64,000 nucleotides of DNA, from NCBI GenBank assembly GCA_028875185.1, contig JAPPFH010000002.1, positions 62,001 through 126,000 of the forward strand, in the 5' to 3' direction. The DNA is from Chloroflexota bacterium. GTDB taxonomy: Bacteria; Chloroflexota; Anaerolineae; Aggregatilineales; Phototrophicaceae. Positions 52,954 through 62,534 of this stretch are shown piece by piece; within the stretch, counting starts at the first letter, position 1, and each line of letters starts with the position of its first letter. A model generated the notes under the pieces. The model saw nothing but the letters and a program-made list of their open reading frames with translations, searched no databases and was not told the origin of the DNA. The position numbers were made by a program, and so were the translations under genes.

Positions 52954-54150
52954 TTGACTGAGCGATTTCTGACTAAGTTCTTGGCGGACTACGAGCATGC
53001 GGCGCGCTTCCTTCGAGTCCTTGACGGTACAAGGTACGAGACTTTCGCGCTGATGTTGCGAGATATTCGCTTTCATGTGGGGAATCCAAAGTACCAAGTC
53101 AATTGGTCCGATCCCGGAGAGTGGATTCCCGAGCGATTGTGTGGTGATAGCGAAGACTTGGCAGCGCGGATTTGGCGAGAATCGAATCAGTTGGTCAATC
53201 CACGTTGGTCGCAGGACCTTTGGCGTTTCGTAAAACCTCATTCGCTTGTCGAGGTGAGTGACGGCGTTTGCGCGCTGACAGATCTTGGCCGCCGCTTCGT
53301 GAACGCGGAAGATGCCGTCATCCGGCAAATTGACCAGCTTGAAGGCATATATCTGGTCCTATCGGAGTTGGCCGCCAAAGGCTCAAGCCGGTTGAATGAC
53401 TTGATTGACGGATTCCGCGAATACTGCCATTTGCATACTTCTTGGAAGTCGGATGTATCTATTCGTTCGGCGCTGCGGTATCGCCTGAACAATTTGAGGA
53501 ATCGCGAATTGATCGTCCGCAGCGGGCATGCCTACGAGATAACCGATGCCGGTTTGGCATTGCTTCGCCAGGTCCAGATCACTGGCGCGCGGATTGGCTC
53601 AGACCTCACCATCGCTGAATTGGCGAAACGCGCCGATCACAAAGCGCGTCAAGAGCTTGGCAACTACTTGAAAGCGATGAACCCCTACCAGTTCGAGCAT
53701 CTCATCAAGCGACTGCTGGAAGAAATGGGTTACGACAATGTTAGCGTGACCGCGGCCAGCAACGATAAAGGCGTGGACGTCACCGCCGAAATCGAAATGG
53801 GCATTACTAAAGTGAACGAAGTCATCCAGGTCAAGCGCCAGCAGTCGAATGTGGGGCGGGGTATTCTGGATGGCCTGCGAGGTTCTCTCCACCGCTTCGA
53901 TGCGGTTCAAGCCACAGTCATAACTACAAGCGGCTTCAGTAAAGGCGCGAAGGACGCGGCATTCGAAAGAGGCGCTGCTCCAATTACGCTAATCGACGGA
54001 GAAAGACTTATTGGTTATCTTATCGAATACGGCATCGGCGTCCGTCGGCAAGCATACAGCGTACTTGAATTTGACGCGGATAGCTTGAGTGAGTTCGAGA
54101 CCGAAGAGGAATTGGAAGCAGCCACTTTGGAGAAGCTGGAAAGCGAGTAG
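52954..54150 (+). CDS. Mrr-type restriction endonuclease-fold protein
   Basis: 398 residues. The C-terminal Mrr catalytic domain (about residues 240-370) has FEHLIKRLLEEMGY, Asp275 in NDKGVDVTA, and the QVK box with Gln292 and Lys294, so the PD-(D/E)xK site is complete. The N-terminal half is helical with winged-helix-like elements near 125-215 and could bind DNA. No methyltransferase is near, so a modification-dependent nuclease is the likeliest role. GGAGG precedes the TTG start at 52954 by eight bases. An Asp/Glu-rich tail ends it. Confidence 0.85.
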   Translation: MTERFLTKFLADYEHAARFLRVLDGTRYETFALMLRDIRFHVGNPKYQVNWSDPGEWIPERLCGDSEDLAARIWRESNQLVNPRWSQDLWRFVKPHSLVEVSDGVCALTDLGRRFVNAEDAVIRQIDQLEGIYLVLSELAAKGSSRLNDLIDGFREYCHLHTSWKSDVSIRSALRYRLNNLRNRELIVRSGHAYEITDAGLALLRQVQITGARIGSDLTIAELAKRADHKARQELGNYLKAMNPYQFEHLIKRLLEEMGYDNVSVTAASNDKGVDVTAEIEMGITKVNEVIQVKRQQSNVGRGILDGLRGSLHRFDAVQATVITTSGFSKGAKDAAFERGAAPITLIDGERLIGYLIEYGIGVRRQAYSVLEFDADSLSEFETEEELEAATLEKLESE

Positions 54151-54159
54151 TTACAAATC

Positions 54160-54861
54160 ATGCAAAACATCCTCATCACAGGCGCCAACCGCGGCATCGG
54201 CTTCGAACTAACGCGCCAACTCCTCAAAGACGACTCCCGCATCTTCGCGACTTGCCGCGCGCCCGAACGCGCCGACGCCCTCAACGAGCTGGCGAGACAG
54301 CATGCGGACCGCGTCGCCGTGCTGCAAATGGATGTCAACGACGAAGCGTCCATCAGCGGCGCGCTGGAGGCGGTCGCCGCGAAGACGGATGCGCTTGATC
54401 TGCTCATCAACAATGCCGGTATCGGCGGCGGCGATGATGCGCGAATCTTGGGGCAGTTGACCGCAGCCGAAGTCAGCCATGTGATTCGCACAAACGCCGT
54501 CGCGCCGCTCATCGTCACGCAAGCTTTCCGCGATTTGCTTATGCAGGGCGATAATCCGCGTGTGGTCATGATCTCGTCCGGCTTGGGCTCGCTGCAGCGC
54601 AAGGGCGGCACATCCTACGCCTATCGCATGAGCAAGGCGGCGACGAATATGGCGGCGCGCGTCCTCGCCTTCGACAGCGCCATGAGCGGCATCACCACAG
54701 TCACGATGAATCCCGGTTGGGTGCAGACCGATATGGGCGGGCCCAACGCCGCGCTCAAGCCGCAAGAATCGGGGTGCGCTTTGCGCGCGCTCATCAACCG
54801 GCTGACGCCCGCCGACAACGGGAAATTCTTTCAATACGACGGCAGCGAGCTCCCTTGGTAA
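54160..54861 (+). CDS. Short-chain dehydrogenase/reductase
   Basis: 233 residues. Rossmann motif TGANRGIG, NNAG, catalytic Ser in MISSGLGS, YAYRMSK with the Tyr-x3-Lys pair. It resembles the C-factor/sniffer subgroup. The substrate is unknown. It is nine bases after the Mrr-type gene and may share its transcript, but has no obvious link. Confidence 0.88.
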   Translation: MQNILITGANRGIGFELTRQLLKDDSRIFATCRAPERADALNELARQHADRVAVLQMDVNDEASISGALEAVAAKTDALDLLINNAGIGGGDDARILGQLTAAEVSHVIRTNAVAPLIVTQAFRDLLMQGDNPRVVMISSGLGSLQRKGGTSYAYRMSKAATNMAARVLAFDSAMSGITTVTMNPGWVQTDMGGPNAALKPQESGCALRALINRLTPADNGKFFQYDGSELPW

Positions 54862-54915
54862 GCGCGGCAGAAGCTTAGAGCGATTTCGAATCGACCGCGA
54901 AAGGCGAAGGCATCG

Positions 54916-57303
54916 ATGGGACTTAGCATCAAGAAAGCGGCGGTGATTGGATCGGGCACAATGGGTGGCGGCATCGCGGCCCTCTTGGCTGGCGTCGGCA
55001 TCGAAACGCTGCTGCTCGATGTTCCGCCGCCGGATTCCTCGCCGGAAGACGGCGCCGCTGCGCGCAATTCCATTGTCGCCGGCAATCTCAAGGCGCTGAC
55101 CAGAATGCGTCCGCCGCAGCTTTACAGCCCTGATGACCTCGCCAATATCAGCATCGGCAATACCGAAGACGACTTGGATAAAGCGGGCGCTGCCGATTGG
55201 GTCATCGAGGCCGTCGTCGAAGACCTCGAAATCAAGCGCGGACTGATGAAGCGGTTGGCTGCGGTCCTGCGGGATGACGCGATTGTCACCACGAATACCT
55301 CTGGGATTCCCATCGCCAGCATCGCCGACGGCTTGCCCCAGCGTTTCACGCGGCGTTTCCTCGGCGCGCATTTCTTCAATCCGCCGCGATATTTGCGTCT
55401 GCTGGAGATCATCCCCCACGCCGGCGCCGATCCAGCGATTGCGGAATTCATGCTGCGCTTCGGCGCGGAGACGCTAGGGAAGGGCGCCGTCCTCTGCAAG
55501 GACACGCCGAACTTTATCGGCAACCGCTTCATGTCTATGTCTGGCATGCAGGCGACCAACTACGCCCTCGATCACGGCTACACCGTAGAGGAGGTCGACG
55601 CGCTGACCGGTCCGCTGATCGGCCGCCCTAAAACCGCGACATTCAGCCTGAATGATCTGGTCGGTTTCGATATCGCCGTCGGCGTCGCCCGCAACCTTTA
55701 TCACGCCATCCCCGATGATCCCGCCCGTGACCTGCTGACGCACGAGAAGAACGCCGCGCTCTCGGACGAGTTGCTCAAACGCGGCTGGCTAGGGCGCAAG
55801 ACCGCGCGCGGCTTTTACCACATGCGGCGCGATGGCGACCAAAAGGCGCTTTGGGCGCTCAACCTGGAAACGCTCGAATACGAGCCGCCAAGCAAACCGC
55901 GCTTCGACAGCGTCGGACAGTATCGCAAAATTGAGCCGCTGGGCGAGCGTATCCGCCTTTTAATCAATGCCGATGATCGTGCTGGTCAGTACCTCTATCA
56001 TTTGCACGCCTTCCTGCTGGCCTACGCGTCGAACCGCGTGCCGGAAATTACCGATAGCATCGTCAATGTCGATAAAGCCCAAAAGTGGGGCTTTGCTCAT
56101 CAACTAGGTCCCTTTGAGATTTGGGATGCAATTGGCGTCGCCGATACGATTGATCGCTTCGAAGCGGATGGCTACCCAGTGGCGGACTGGGTCAAAGCAA
56201 TGGCCGCCGATGGCAACTCAGCATTTTACCAGCGCGACCAAGGCGGCAAAGTCATCGGTTACTACTGTCCGCAAGAGCGCGTCTACCTTCCCTTGGTCAA
56301 AGATCCGCGCGAAATCAGCATCGCCGATTTGCGCGCGTCCGGCGCCGAAATCGCCAGCAACGGCGATGGCACGGTTTATGACATGGGCGATGGCGCCCTG
56401 ATATGGGAATTCAATACCAAACAGAATAGCGTCACAGCCGGTTTGATCGAGTCGGGCTGGAAGGCGCTGGAGCTTCTGGCTGACGATAGATACAAGGCGC
56501 TGGTCATCGGCAATGATGGCGAACGCTTCTGCATCGGCGCAAACCTCGATCCATCAGCGCTGATGGCGGGCTTGGACGGCATCGAGAAGACGCTTGTCGC
56601 GCTGCAAAACTTAACGCAGGCGCTGCGTTACGCGCCAAAGCCGGTTGTCGTCGCCGCGCATCATATGGCGCTCGGCGGCGGCGCTGAGCTGGTGATGTCG
56701 GGGGCGGCTGTCGTCGCTCATGCCGAGCTCTACATGGGCTTAGTGGAAGCCGGTGTTGGTCTGACGCCGGCTGGCGGCGGCTGCAAGGAGATGCTGCGGC
56801 GGCTGGTCAATCCGCTGGCGCGCGCCGGCGCGGACGACGTGCTGCCGGGCTTGCGGAAAGCTTTCGAGAACATCGCCACAGCCAAGGTCAGCGGCAGCGC
56901 AATGGAAGCAAAAGCGCTCGGTTTGCTGGCGCCGACGGACAAGATTGTGATGAACCGCGCCCATCTGCTCGGCGAAGCCAAGTCGCTGGCGCTAGCAATG
57001 AGCGCAACATACACAGCGCGCGAGCCGGAACAAGTCTACGCCGCGGGCCGCGATGCCTTCGCGGCGCTTCTGCTAGGCGTGGCTGAATACCGCGAAGCCG
57101 GATACGCCAGCGAGCACGATGCGCTAATCGCGAAGAAGCTGGCATACATTTTGACCGGCGCCCGCCTTGCCGAGCCACAATGGGTCGATCAACAGTACCT
57201 GCTTAACCTGGAGCGCGAAGCTTTTCTGAGTCTGATTGTGGAGACGAAAACGCAGGAGCGCATCATGCACATGCTGCGCACGAACAAGCCGCTGCGGAAT
57301 TAG
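54916..57303 (+). CDS. fadN: 3-hydroxyacyl-CoA dehydrogenase / enoyl-CoA hydratase fusion (FadN type)
   Basis: 795 residues. The N-terminal dehydrogenase has the NAD motif GSGTMGGGIAALLAG and the catalytic His region GAHFFNPPRYLRLLEI, and a second dehydrogenase-like helical part lies before the C-terminal crotonase domain with HHMALGGGAELVMSG. This order (dehydrogenase first, hydratase last) is that of Bacillus FadN, the reverse of FadB. It carries out two beta-oxidation steps; the thiolase gene follows 57 bases later. Whether the hydratase's second Glu is intact was not settled (GLVEAGVGLTPAGGG is present). Confidence 0.92.
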   Translation: MGLSIKKAAVIGSGTMGGGIAALLAGVGIETLLLDVPPPDSSPEDGAAARNSIVAGNLKALTRMRPPQLYSPDDLANISIGNTEDDLDKAGAADWVIEAVVEDLEIKRGLMKRLAAVLRDDAIVTTNTSGIPIASIADGLPQRFTRRFLGAHFFNPPRYLRLLEIIPHAGADPAIAEFMLRFGAETLGKGAVLCKDTPNFIGNRFMSMSGMQATNYALDHGYTVEEVDALTGPLIGRPKTATFSLNDLVGFDIAVGVARNLYHAIPDDPARDLLTHEKNAALSDELLKRGWLGRKTARGFYHMRRDGDQKALWALNLETLEYEPPSKPRFDSVGQYRKIEPLGERIRLLINADDRAGQYLYHLHAFLLAYASNRVPEITDSIVNVDKAQKWGFAHQLGPFEIWDAIGVADTIDRFEADGYPVADWVKAMAADGNSAFYQRDQGGKVIGYYCPQERVYLPLVKDPREISIADLRASGAEIASNGDGTVYDMGDGALIWEFNTKQNSVTAGLIESGWKALELLADDRYKALVIGNDGERFCIGANLDPSALMAGLDGIEKTLVALQNLTQALRYAPKPVVVAAHHMALGGGAELVMSGAAVVAHAELYMGLVEAGVGLTPAGGGCKEMLRRLVNPLARAGADDVLPGLRKAFENIATAKVSGSAMEAKALGLLAPTDKIVMNRAHLLGEAKSLALAMSATYTAREPEQVYAAGRDAFAALLLGVAEYREAGYASEHDALIAKKLAYILTGARLAEPQWVDQQYLLNLEREAFLSLIVETKTQERIMHMLRTNKPLRN

Positions 57304-57360
57304 GCGGGTTCAAGGCGCTCACAGCGCCAGTTGCCTTGTCTGAGAACAGGAGTGAACATC

Positions 57361-58545
57361 ATGCGCCAAGCAGTCATCGTAGCGACATCCCGCACCGCCG
57401 TGGGTAAAGCCGCGCGCGGGCTGACCAAGAACGCCCGCTCCGACGAATTGGCGGCGACCGTCATCGCCGACCTGATGGAAAAGACCGACGGTAAACTGGA
57501 TCCCACAGAAATCGACGATGTCATCATGGGCTGCGCCATGCCCGAAGGCGCGCAAGGCATGAACTTCGCCCGCGTGATCGCTCTGCGAGCCGGCTTGCCG
57601 GTGGACACGCCAGGCCAGACCGTCAACCGCTTCTGCTCCAGTGGCTTGCAGACGATCGCGCTGGCGGCCAATAGCATCATCGCCGATCAAGCCGATGTCG
57701 TGATCGCCGGCGGCGCCGAGTCGATGTCCGCCGTGCCCATGAGCGGTCACCATCTCAGCCCCAATCCTCACATGGCGGAGAACGACCCTAAGGTTTACAT
57801 GAGCATGGGCTTGACCGCCGAGCGCGTGGTCTCCGAGTTCGGCATCAGCCGCGAAGACATGGATGAATTCGCTTACAGAAGCCATCAAAAAGCCGCTGCC
57901 GCCACCGACGCCGGCTTCTTCGCGGGTGAGATCGTGCCCTTTGAATGGGAAGAGACAATTGTCGGGGACGATGGCATGCCCGCGACTGTCGCCAAGGCGC
58001 TTACCGAGGACGAACATCTTCGCCGCGAGACGACGATTGAGGCGCTCGCCGGTCTGAAACCAGTCTTCAAGCCGAATGGCTCGGTGACCGCCGGCAACTC
58101 CAGCCCCTTGAGCGATGGCGCAGCCGCTGTCATCGTCATGGAGCGGGAGAAAGCCGAGCAACTCGGATTGTCTCCCGTGGCGCGCTTCGTCGGCTTCGCT
58201 GTCGCCGGCGTCCGCCCCGAAATCATGGGCGTCGGTCCAATCAAGGCGGCGCCCAAAGTCCTCGAACGCTGCCGCCTGAGCCTCGATGATATCGATATCA
58301 TCGAACTCAACGAAGCCTTCGCCGCACAGTCGCTGGCCGTGATGCGCGAGCTGGAATTAAACCCCGAGATTGTCAACGTAAACGGTGGCGCCATCGCCCT
58401 CGGTCATCCGCTCGGTTGCACCGGCGCCAAACTTACCGTGCAGATTGTCAACGAAATGAAACGGCGCGGCAGCAATTACGGCATGGTGACGATGTGCATC
58501 GGTGGCGGCATGGGCGCGGCCGGCATTTTCCAGAACCTGAACTGA
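57361..58545 (+). CDS. fadA: Acetyl-CoA acyltransferase (thiolase)
   Basis: 394 residues. The last step of beta-oxidation. Catalytic Cys in NRFCSSGLQTIAL, His in GGAIALGHPLGCTG, and the second Cys in CIGGGMGAAG are all present. AGGAGTG precedes ATG 57361. With fadN upstream it forms the core of a fatty-acid degradation operon; no acyl-CoA dehydrogenase is in the window. Confidence 0.95.
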   Translation: MRQAVIVATSRTAVGKAARGLTKNARSDELAATVIADLMEKTDGKLDPTEIDDVIMGCAMPEGAQGMNFARVIALRAGLPVDTPGQTVNRFCSSGLQTIALAANSIIADQADVVIAGGAESMSAVPMSGHHLSPNPHMAENDPKVYMSMGLTAERVVSEFGISREDMDEFAYRSHQKAAAATDAGFFAGEIVPFEWEETIVGDDGMPATVAKALTEDEHLRRETTIEALAGLKPVFKPNGSVTAGNSSPLSDGAAAVIVMEREKAEQLGLSPVARFVGFAVAGVRPEIMGVGPIKAAPKVLERCRLSLDDIDIIELNEAFAAQSLAVMRELELNPEIVNVNGGAIALGHPLGCTGAKLTVQIVNEMKRRGSNYGMVTMCIGGGMGAAGIFQNLN

Positions 58546-58581
58546 ACGCGGACCAGACAAAGCCAGCCGGCAGAACTCGGC

Positions 58582-59349
58582 ATGTCCGCCTTCTACACCA
58601 CCGTGGCGCGCTTTTATGACGCCGAAAACCGCGACAAGACGGATGATCTGGCGATGTACAGCCGGCTCGCCGCCGAATGCGAGGGCGGGATCCTCGATGT
58701 CGGCTGCGGCACCGGTCGCGTCCTGATCCACTTGGCGCAAGCGGGCCACCACGTCTGCGGCATCGACAACGATAGCCGAATGCTCGAGCGGCTCGAGCGC
58801 AAACTCGCGGCTTTGCCCAACCTGCGCGAAAAGATCAGCTATGTAAATGCCGATGTTTTGCGCCACGATTTTGAACGCGCTTTCGGTCTGATTCTGCTAA
58901 CATACAATGCATTGATGCACTTCAAAGAGCAGGACGAGCAGGTCGCGCTTCTGGGACGGTTGCGCCGCTGGCTCGCTGAAGATGGGGTGCTTGTGATAGA
59001 CCTGCCGAACGCCGGACCAGTCTTCGCGTCGGAAGACACCGACGCCATGACGCTGGAGCGCATTTTCATCGATGACGAGAGCGGGCATATGATTATGCTG
59101 CAATCGGTCAGCGCGCTTGACCGCGCGGCGCAGTTGCTTCACATCGACTGGATATACGACGAAATCGATGGCGACGGCCGTGTCAATCGTCACCTGGCGC
59201 CGCATACCTTGCGTTACTTCTTCCTGCCGGAGCTGCGGCTTCTGCTCCAACGCTGCGGATTCGCGCTCGACAAAGTTTACGGCGATACGGAAGACAGCGA
59301 TTACGTTGCCGAAAGCGAGCGGATGATCGTCCATGCCAGCAGGTGCTGA
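58582..59349 (+). CDS. Class I SAM-dependent methyltransferase
   Basis: 255 residues. The SAM-binding motif ILDVGCGTGRVLIHLA and the following acidic DNDSRM are typical, and DLPNAGPVF takes the place of the post-IV region. The substrate is unknown; it could be a small molecule. It follows fadA by 36 bases and overlaps the next gene by 17 bases. Confidence 0.85.
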   Translation: MSAFYTTVARFYDAENRDKTDDLAMYSRLAAECEGGILDVGCGTGRVLIHLAQAGHHVCGIDNDSRMLERLERKLAALPNLREKISYVNADVLRHDFERAFGLILLTYNALMHFKEQDEQVALLGRLRRWLAEDGVLVIDLPNAGPVFASEDTDAMTLERIFIDDESGHMIMLQSVSALDRAAQLLHIDWIYDEIDGDGRVNRHLAPHTLRYFFLPELRLLLQRCGFALDKVYGDTEDSDYVAESERMIVHASRC

Positions 59350-60229
59350 CGCGCTATTTCAGCGATTGCCGCCATGCGCGCGTTCCGTTTTCAAGCGCCG
59401 CCTCCTTTCCATTTTATTCGCCTCCGCAATGGCTGCGATCGTCGCTGGCTGCGGCTTGTCGCCCGATTGGAAGCCCGCGCCGTCACCAACCCCCTTCTCC
59501 CTGAAACTTCCCACGAGGGTGGCAAGCAATTTGAGCGCCGAAGCCCTATATGCCGATACGACGCGACACAGCGGCGTAACGAGTTTCAGATTCGCCTCGT
59601 TGCCCGCGGGCGCAGTTTTGCCGCCGGCGCCATTGGGTGATTCAGAACTGGACGTTACGGTCTTGCTCGATGCCAGGACAACGATCCGCGGCGAACTTTA
59701 TCAAACCGGCGGCGCGGCGGCTCCGGCGATCTTGATTTTAGGCGGCGAAACCGCGGCCTGGGGCGCGCTGCCAAATAAGCTATCGCAAGCTGGCTTTGTC
59801 GTATTGGCGCTGCAAATTGGACCGGCTGAACCGGCGCGCCATATCGACCTCATGCTGCGTTCGCTTATTGCGCTGCCGGCTGTAAACGCGGGCGCTATCG
59901 GATTAGTGGGCGAGGGGCGCTCCGCCGATCTGGCGATGCTCGGCTGTGCCGTCAATACGCTCTGCGACGCCCTGGCGCTTTTCAGCCCGACATCGCGCGC
60001 GACCTTACTAAACATGATTCCGTCATTTGGCGAGCGTCCGCTTTGGCTGTCCGCGAGTAGAAGCGACGGCGCCTCGCACGCGGCCGCTATGTCGCTGTCG
60101 CAAGCCTTGCCAGGTCAGGCGAAACTTGTAGAACTACCCAGCGGATTCGGCACAGAACTGCTGGATGCGGCGCCCGGTTTAACTGATCAGCTCGTCGCTT
60201 GGTTCACGCTGCATTTGAAGGATGCCTAA
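59333..60229 (+). CDS. Lipoprotein with alpha/beta-hydrolase-like domain lacking the nucleophile motif
   Basis: 298 residues. A signal sequence ends in the lipobox VAGC (Cys40), so the mature protein is a lipid-anchored outer-face protein. The rest resembles a dienelactone-hydrolase-like fold, with TIRGELYQTGGAAAPAILILGG and LPAVNAGAIGLVGEGRSAD, where the expected GxSxG elbow is GEGRSA, so the catalytic Ser appears lost or shifted. Function not assigned. The start overlaps the methyltransferase gene. Confidence 0.7.
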   Translation: MPAGADALFQRLPPCARSVFKRRLLSILFASAMAAIVAGCGLSPDWKPAPSPTPFSLKLPTRVASNLSAEALYADTTRHSGVTSFRFASLPAGAVLPPAPLGDSELDVTVLLDARTTIRGELYQTGGAAAPAILILGGETAAWGALPNKLSQAGFVVLALQIGPAEPARHIDLMLRSLIALPAVNAGAIGLVGEGRSADLAMLGCAVNTLCDALALFSPTSRATLLNMIPSFGERPLWLSASRSDGASHAAAMSLSQALPGQAKLVELPSGFGTELLDAAPGLTDQLVAWFTLHLKDA

Positions 60230-60339
60230 GCGATTCAAAGTAACTAACGAGATTGTCACTCAAAAAAATGGATAGCGCCAAAATAGTCGGAAACCTGTAG
60301 GGACGAGCCTAGGTTAGTGTCGGAGGTCAGTGTCGAAGG

Positions 60340-60366
60340 GCGATGTCTACGTGCCCTACGCGACCC
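60340..60366. repeat. Short intergenic repeat, copy 5
   Basis: On the minus strand GGGTCGCGTAGGGCACGTAG then ACATCGC; a member of the GGGTCGCGTAGACACTGA family. A TGTAGGGACGAG fragment is also nearby at 60296. It lies in the 243-base gap before the M20 gene. Confidence 0.4.
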
Positions 60367-60472
60367 ACGTTACCCGGTGGCTCGCCCGCAAGTTCACAAA
60401 GATTTCTGCTCGATAATGGATGACTGACTCGCAATTCCTTGGTGACGGAAATTCGAAAGGCGAGAGGGAGAT

Positions 60473-61600
60473 TTGACGAAGCTATTGGAATACTTCAGCA
60501 GCCGCCGCGCCGACATGCTCAAATTGCTCAACGAGATGGTCCAGCGCGAATCCTTCACTAGTGAGAAGGCGAGCGTTGATCGTTTGGTCGACTTCATGGA
60601 GAGTCATTTGCATTCGCGCGGCGCAAGCTCCGTGCAGCGCGTAGCACAGGCGGACGTGGGTGATTTCCTATTGGCAAAGTGGAACGACGAGGCTGCTGGC
60701 AAACCCTATCTGTTGCTGGCGCACCTGGACACGGTGCATCCGACCAGTTCGCCGGATACGATGCCGATCCAGATTGAAGATGGGCGATTCTACGGTCCCG
60801 GCGCCCTCGATATGAAAGCCGGCATCGTAATCGCGTTGGAAGCGATAAGTGCGCTTCGCGAGCGCAATCAATTGCCGCAGCGTCCTATCCATTTCCTGCT
60901 GACCACCGACGAAGAAATTGGCAGCCCATTTAGCGAAGCGCTAATCAAAGAACAGGCGCGCCATTGCGAGCTCGTGCTTGTAATGGAGCCGGCCACCAAA
61001 GAGGGCGCGATCAAGACTTGGCGCAAGGGCGGCGGCAAGTACAGCCTCACAATCGACGGGCGCGCCGCTCACGCAGGCATCGCGCCGCAAGAGGGAATCA
61101 ACGCCATCATCGAATTCGCCCAGCAAGCAGTGGACATCAACCGTCTGAATGATCTGAAATACGGCACATCGGTATCGATCACCTTGGTTGAAGGCGGCTC
61201 GGCTGGCAACGTGATTCCCGCGCAAGTACGCGCTCATATCGACACGCGCGTGCTGACTATGGAGGCCATGAATCGCTTGCATGCCGCTTTGACGAGCCTC
61301 TATCCGAAAATGCCCGGCGCCAAAGTCAACTGCGTCCGCGAGCGCCAGCGCCCGCCGATGGAACGGCGACCGGAGCTCTTCGCAAAGGCGGCCGCGATCG
61401 GCGAGCGACATGGCCTCGCCATCTACGAAGGCGGCACGGGTGGCGGCTCCGATGGCAATTTCACGGCGGCGATGGGTGTGCCCACGCTGGACGGGCTCGG
61501 CGCTCATGGCGATGGCGCCCATGCGCCCCACGAGCACGTCATCATCGACAGCTTGCCGCGTCAGGCGGCTTTGATCGCCGCGCTGCTGATGGAATGGTAG
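60473..61600 (+). CDS. M20 family metallopeptidase (glutamate carboxypeptidase-like)
   Basis: 375 residues. Zinc ligands are in HLDTVHP, GPGALDMKAG, TDEEIGS, VMEPA and the C-terminal HAPHEHV; the Glu of EEIG is the general base. A dimerisation domain with GRAAHAGIAPQEG is in the middle. It is closest to the carboxypeptidase G2/acetylornithine group. The substrate is not certain. The start is TTG at 60473 with AGAGGGAG upstream. Confidence 0.9.
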   Translation: MTKLLEYFSSRRADMLKLLNEMVQRESFTSEKASVDRLVDFMESHLHSRGASSVQRVAQADVGDFLLAKWNDEAAGKPYLLLAHLDTVHPTSSPDTMPIQIEDGRFYGPGALDMKAGIVIALEAISALRERNQLPQRPIHFLLTTDEEIGSPFSEALIKEQARHCELVLVMEPATKEGAIKTWRKGGGKYSLTIDGRAAHAGIAPQEGINAIIEFAQQAVDINRLNDLKYGTSVSITLVEGGSAGNVIPAQVRAHIDTRVLTMEAMNRLHAALTSLYPKMPGAKVNCVRERQRPPMERRPELFAKAAAIGERHGLAIYEGGTGGGSDGNFTAAMGVPTLDGLGAHGDGAHAPHEHVIIDSLPRQAALIAALLMEW

Positions 61601-61612
61601 CGAATAGCCAGC

Positions 61613-61642
61613 TTGCGGCACGTGGCGAAATCTGCTTATAAT
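61613..61642 (+). promoter_or_regulatory. Promoter of the DUF4230 gene
   Basis: TTGCGG, an 18-base spacer and a perfect TATAAT, 32 bases before the ATG. Confidence 0.6.
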
Positions 61643-61673
61643 CCCTGCGCGCTTAAACTGGGGAAGAGATTTG

Positions 61674-62528
61674 ATGTCCTATAAACAGAAAAACCACGGA
61701 CTTCCCGGCCGTTCCAAATTCGCCTGGTTGGGTTGGGCTGTGGCGGGTCTTGTTCTCCTTTACCTATTGTCGCCAGTATTGGCGCGCGTATTCCTGGAAG
61801 TGAGCAAGAGCGCCAATGAATCCGCGTACTACGATGTGCTTTCGAACTATATGGCGGAAGCTGAACTCCTCACGCTGCCCACGTCAACACCGCAGCCTAC
61901 ATATACACCGCAGCCCACCTATACGCCCGTTCCCACGGCGACCAACACGCCTACGCCAACTCCGATACCGCCCGCCTTCATCATCCAGCGGATGGAAACG
62001 CAGGCGCAGTTAGTCGTGGTCAAGGACGAAGTCGCCAAGCGCAATTTCCATGTTGGCGTGAAAGACGGGCTCTGCAGCCATGGCGGCGACTTCACGGCGC
62101 AGGGCGTCATTGAAGCCGGCATCGACTTTGACGAACTTGACGAAGACAGCGTAACTTATAATGCGCGAAGCCAATCTTATACGCTCAAGCTGCCCGCGCC
62201 TGAATTCACCAGTTGCCGGATAGAGTACATCCGCCTGGTCGAAAACTCGTTTAGCATGTGCAACCCGGATTGGGACCGAGCGCGGACCTTGGCGGAAGTT
62301 CAAGTGATGCGCGACTTCATCGCTCAATCCCTCGAAGAGGGACTGCTAGAAGACGCAGCCGAGAAGAGCGAATTGATACTGGGCGAATTCGTGCGTACAC
62401 TGACTGGCAAACGCGTGCAAGTCATCTTTGAAAAACAGCGAAGCAGCCCCAAACGCGATGCTTCCTGCCGCCCGACTGCCGGTGGCGGCTGGCGTTATAA
62501 TCGCGGAAAGAATGAATGGCGGAAGTAA
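61674..62528 (+). CDS. DUF4230-containing membrane protein with Thr/Pro linker
   Basis: 284 residues. One membrane helix at about 19-38, then a linker with TPTPTP-like repeats (about 67-97), then a DUF4230 domain (QLVVVKDEVAKRN, GVIEAGIDFDELDEDSV, LKLPAPEFTSCRIE) on the outer side. DUF4230 has no known reaction. The Thr/Pro linker is common in Chloroflexota surface proteins. It ends 6 bases before the HNH gene. Confidence 0.82.
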   Translation: MSYKQKNHGLPGRSKFAWLGWAVAGLVLLYLLSPVLARVFLEVSKSANESAYYDVLSNYMAEAELLTLPTSTPQPTYTPQPTYTPVPTATNTPTPTPIPPAFIIQRMETQAQLVVVKDEVAKRNFHVGVKDGLCSHGGDFTAQGVIEAGIDFDELDEDSVTYNARSQSYTLKLPAPEFTSCRIEYIRLVENSFSMCNPDWDRARTLAEVQVMRDFIAQSLEEGLLEDAAEKSELILGEFVRTLTGKRVQVIFEKQRSSPKRDASCRPTAGGGWRYNRGKNEWRK

Positions 62529-62534
62529 GGCTGG

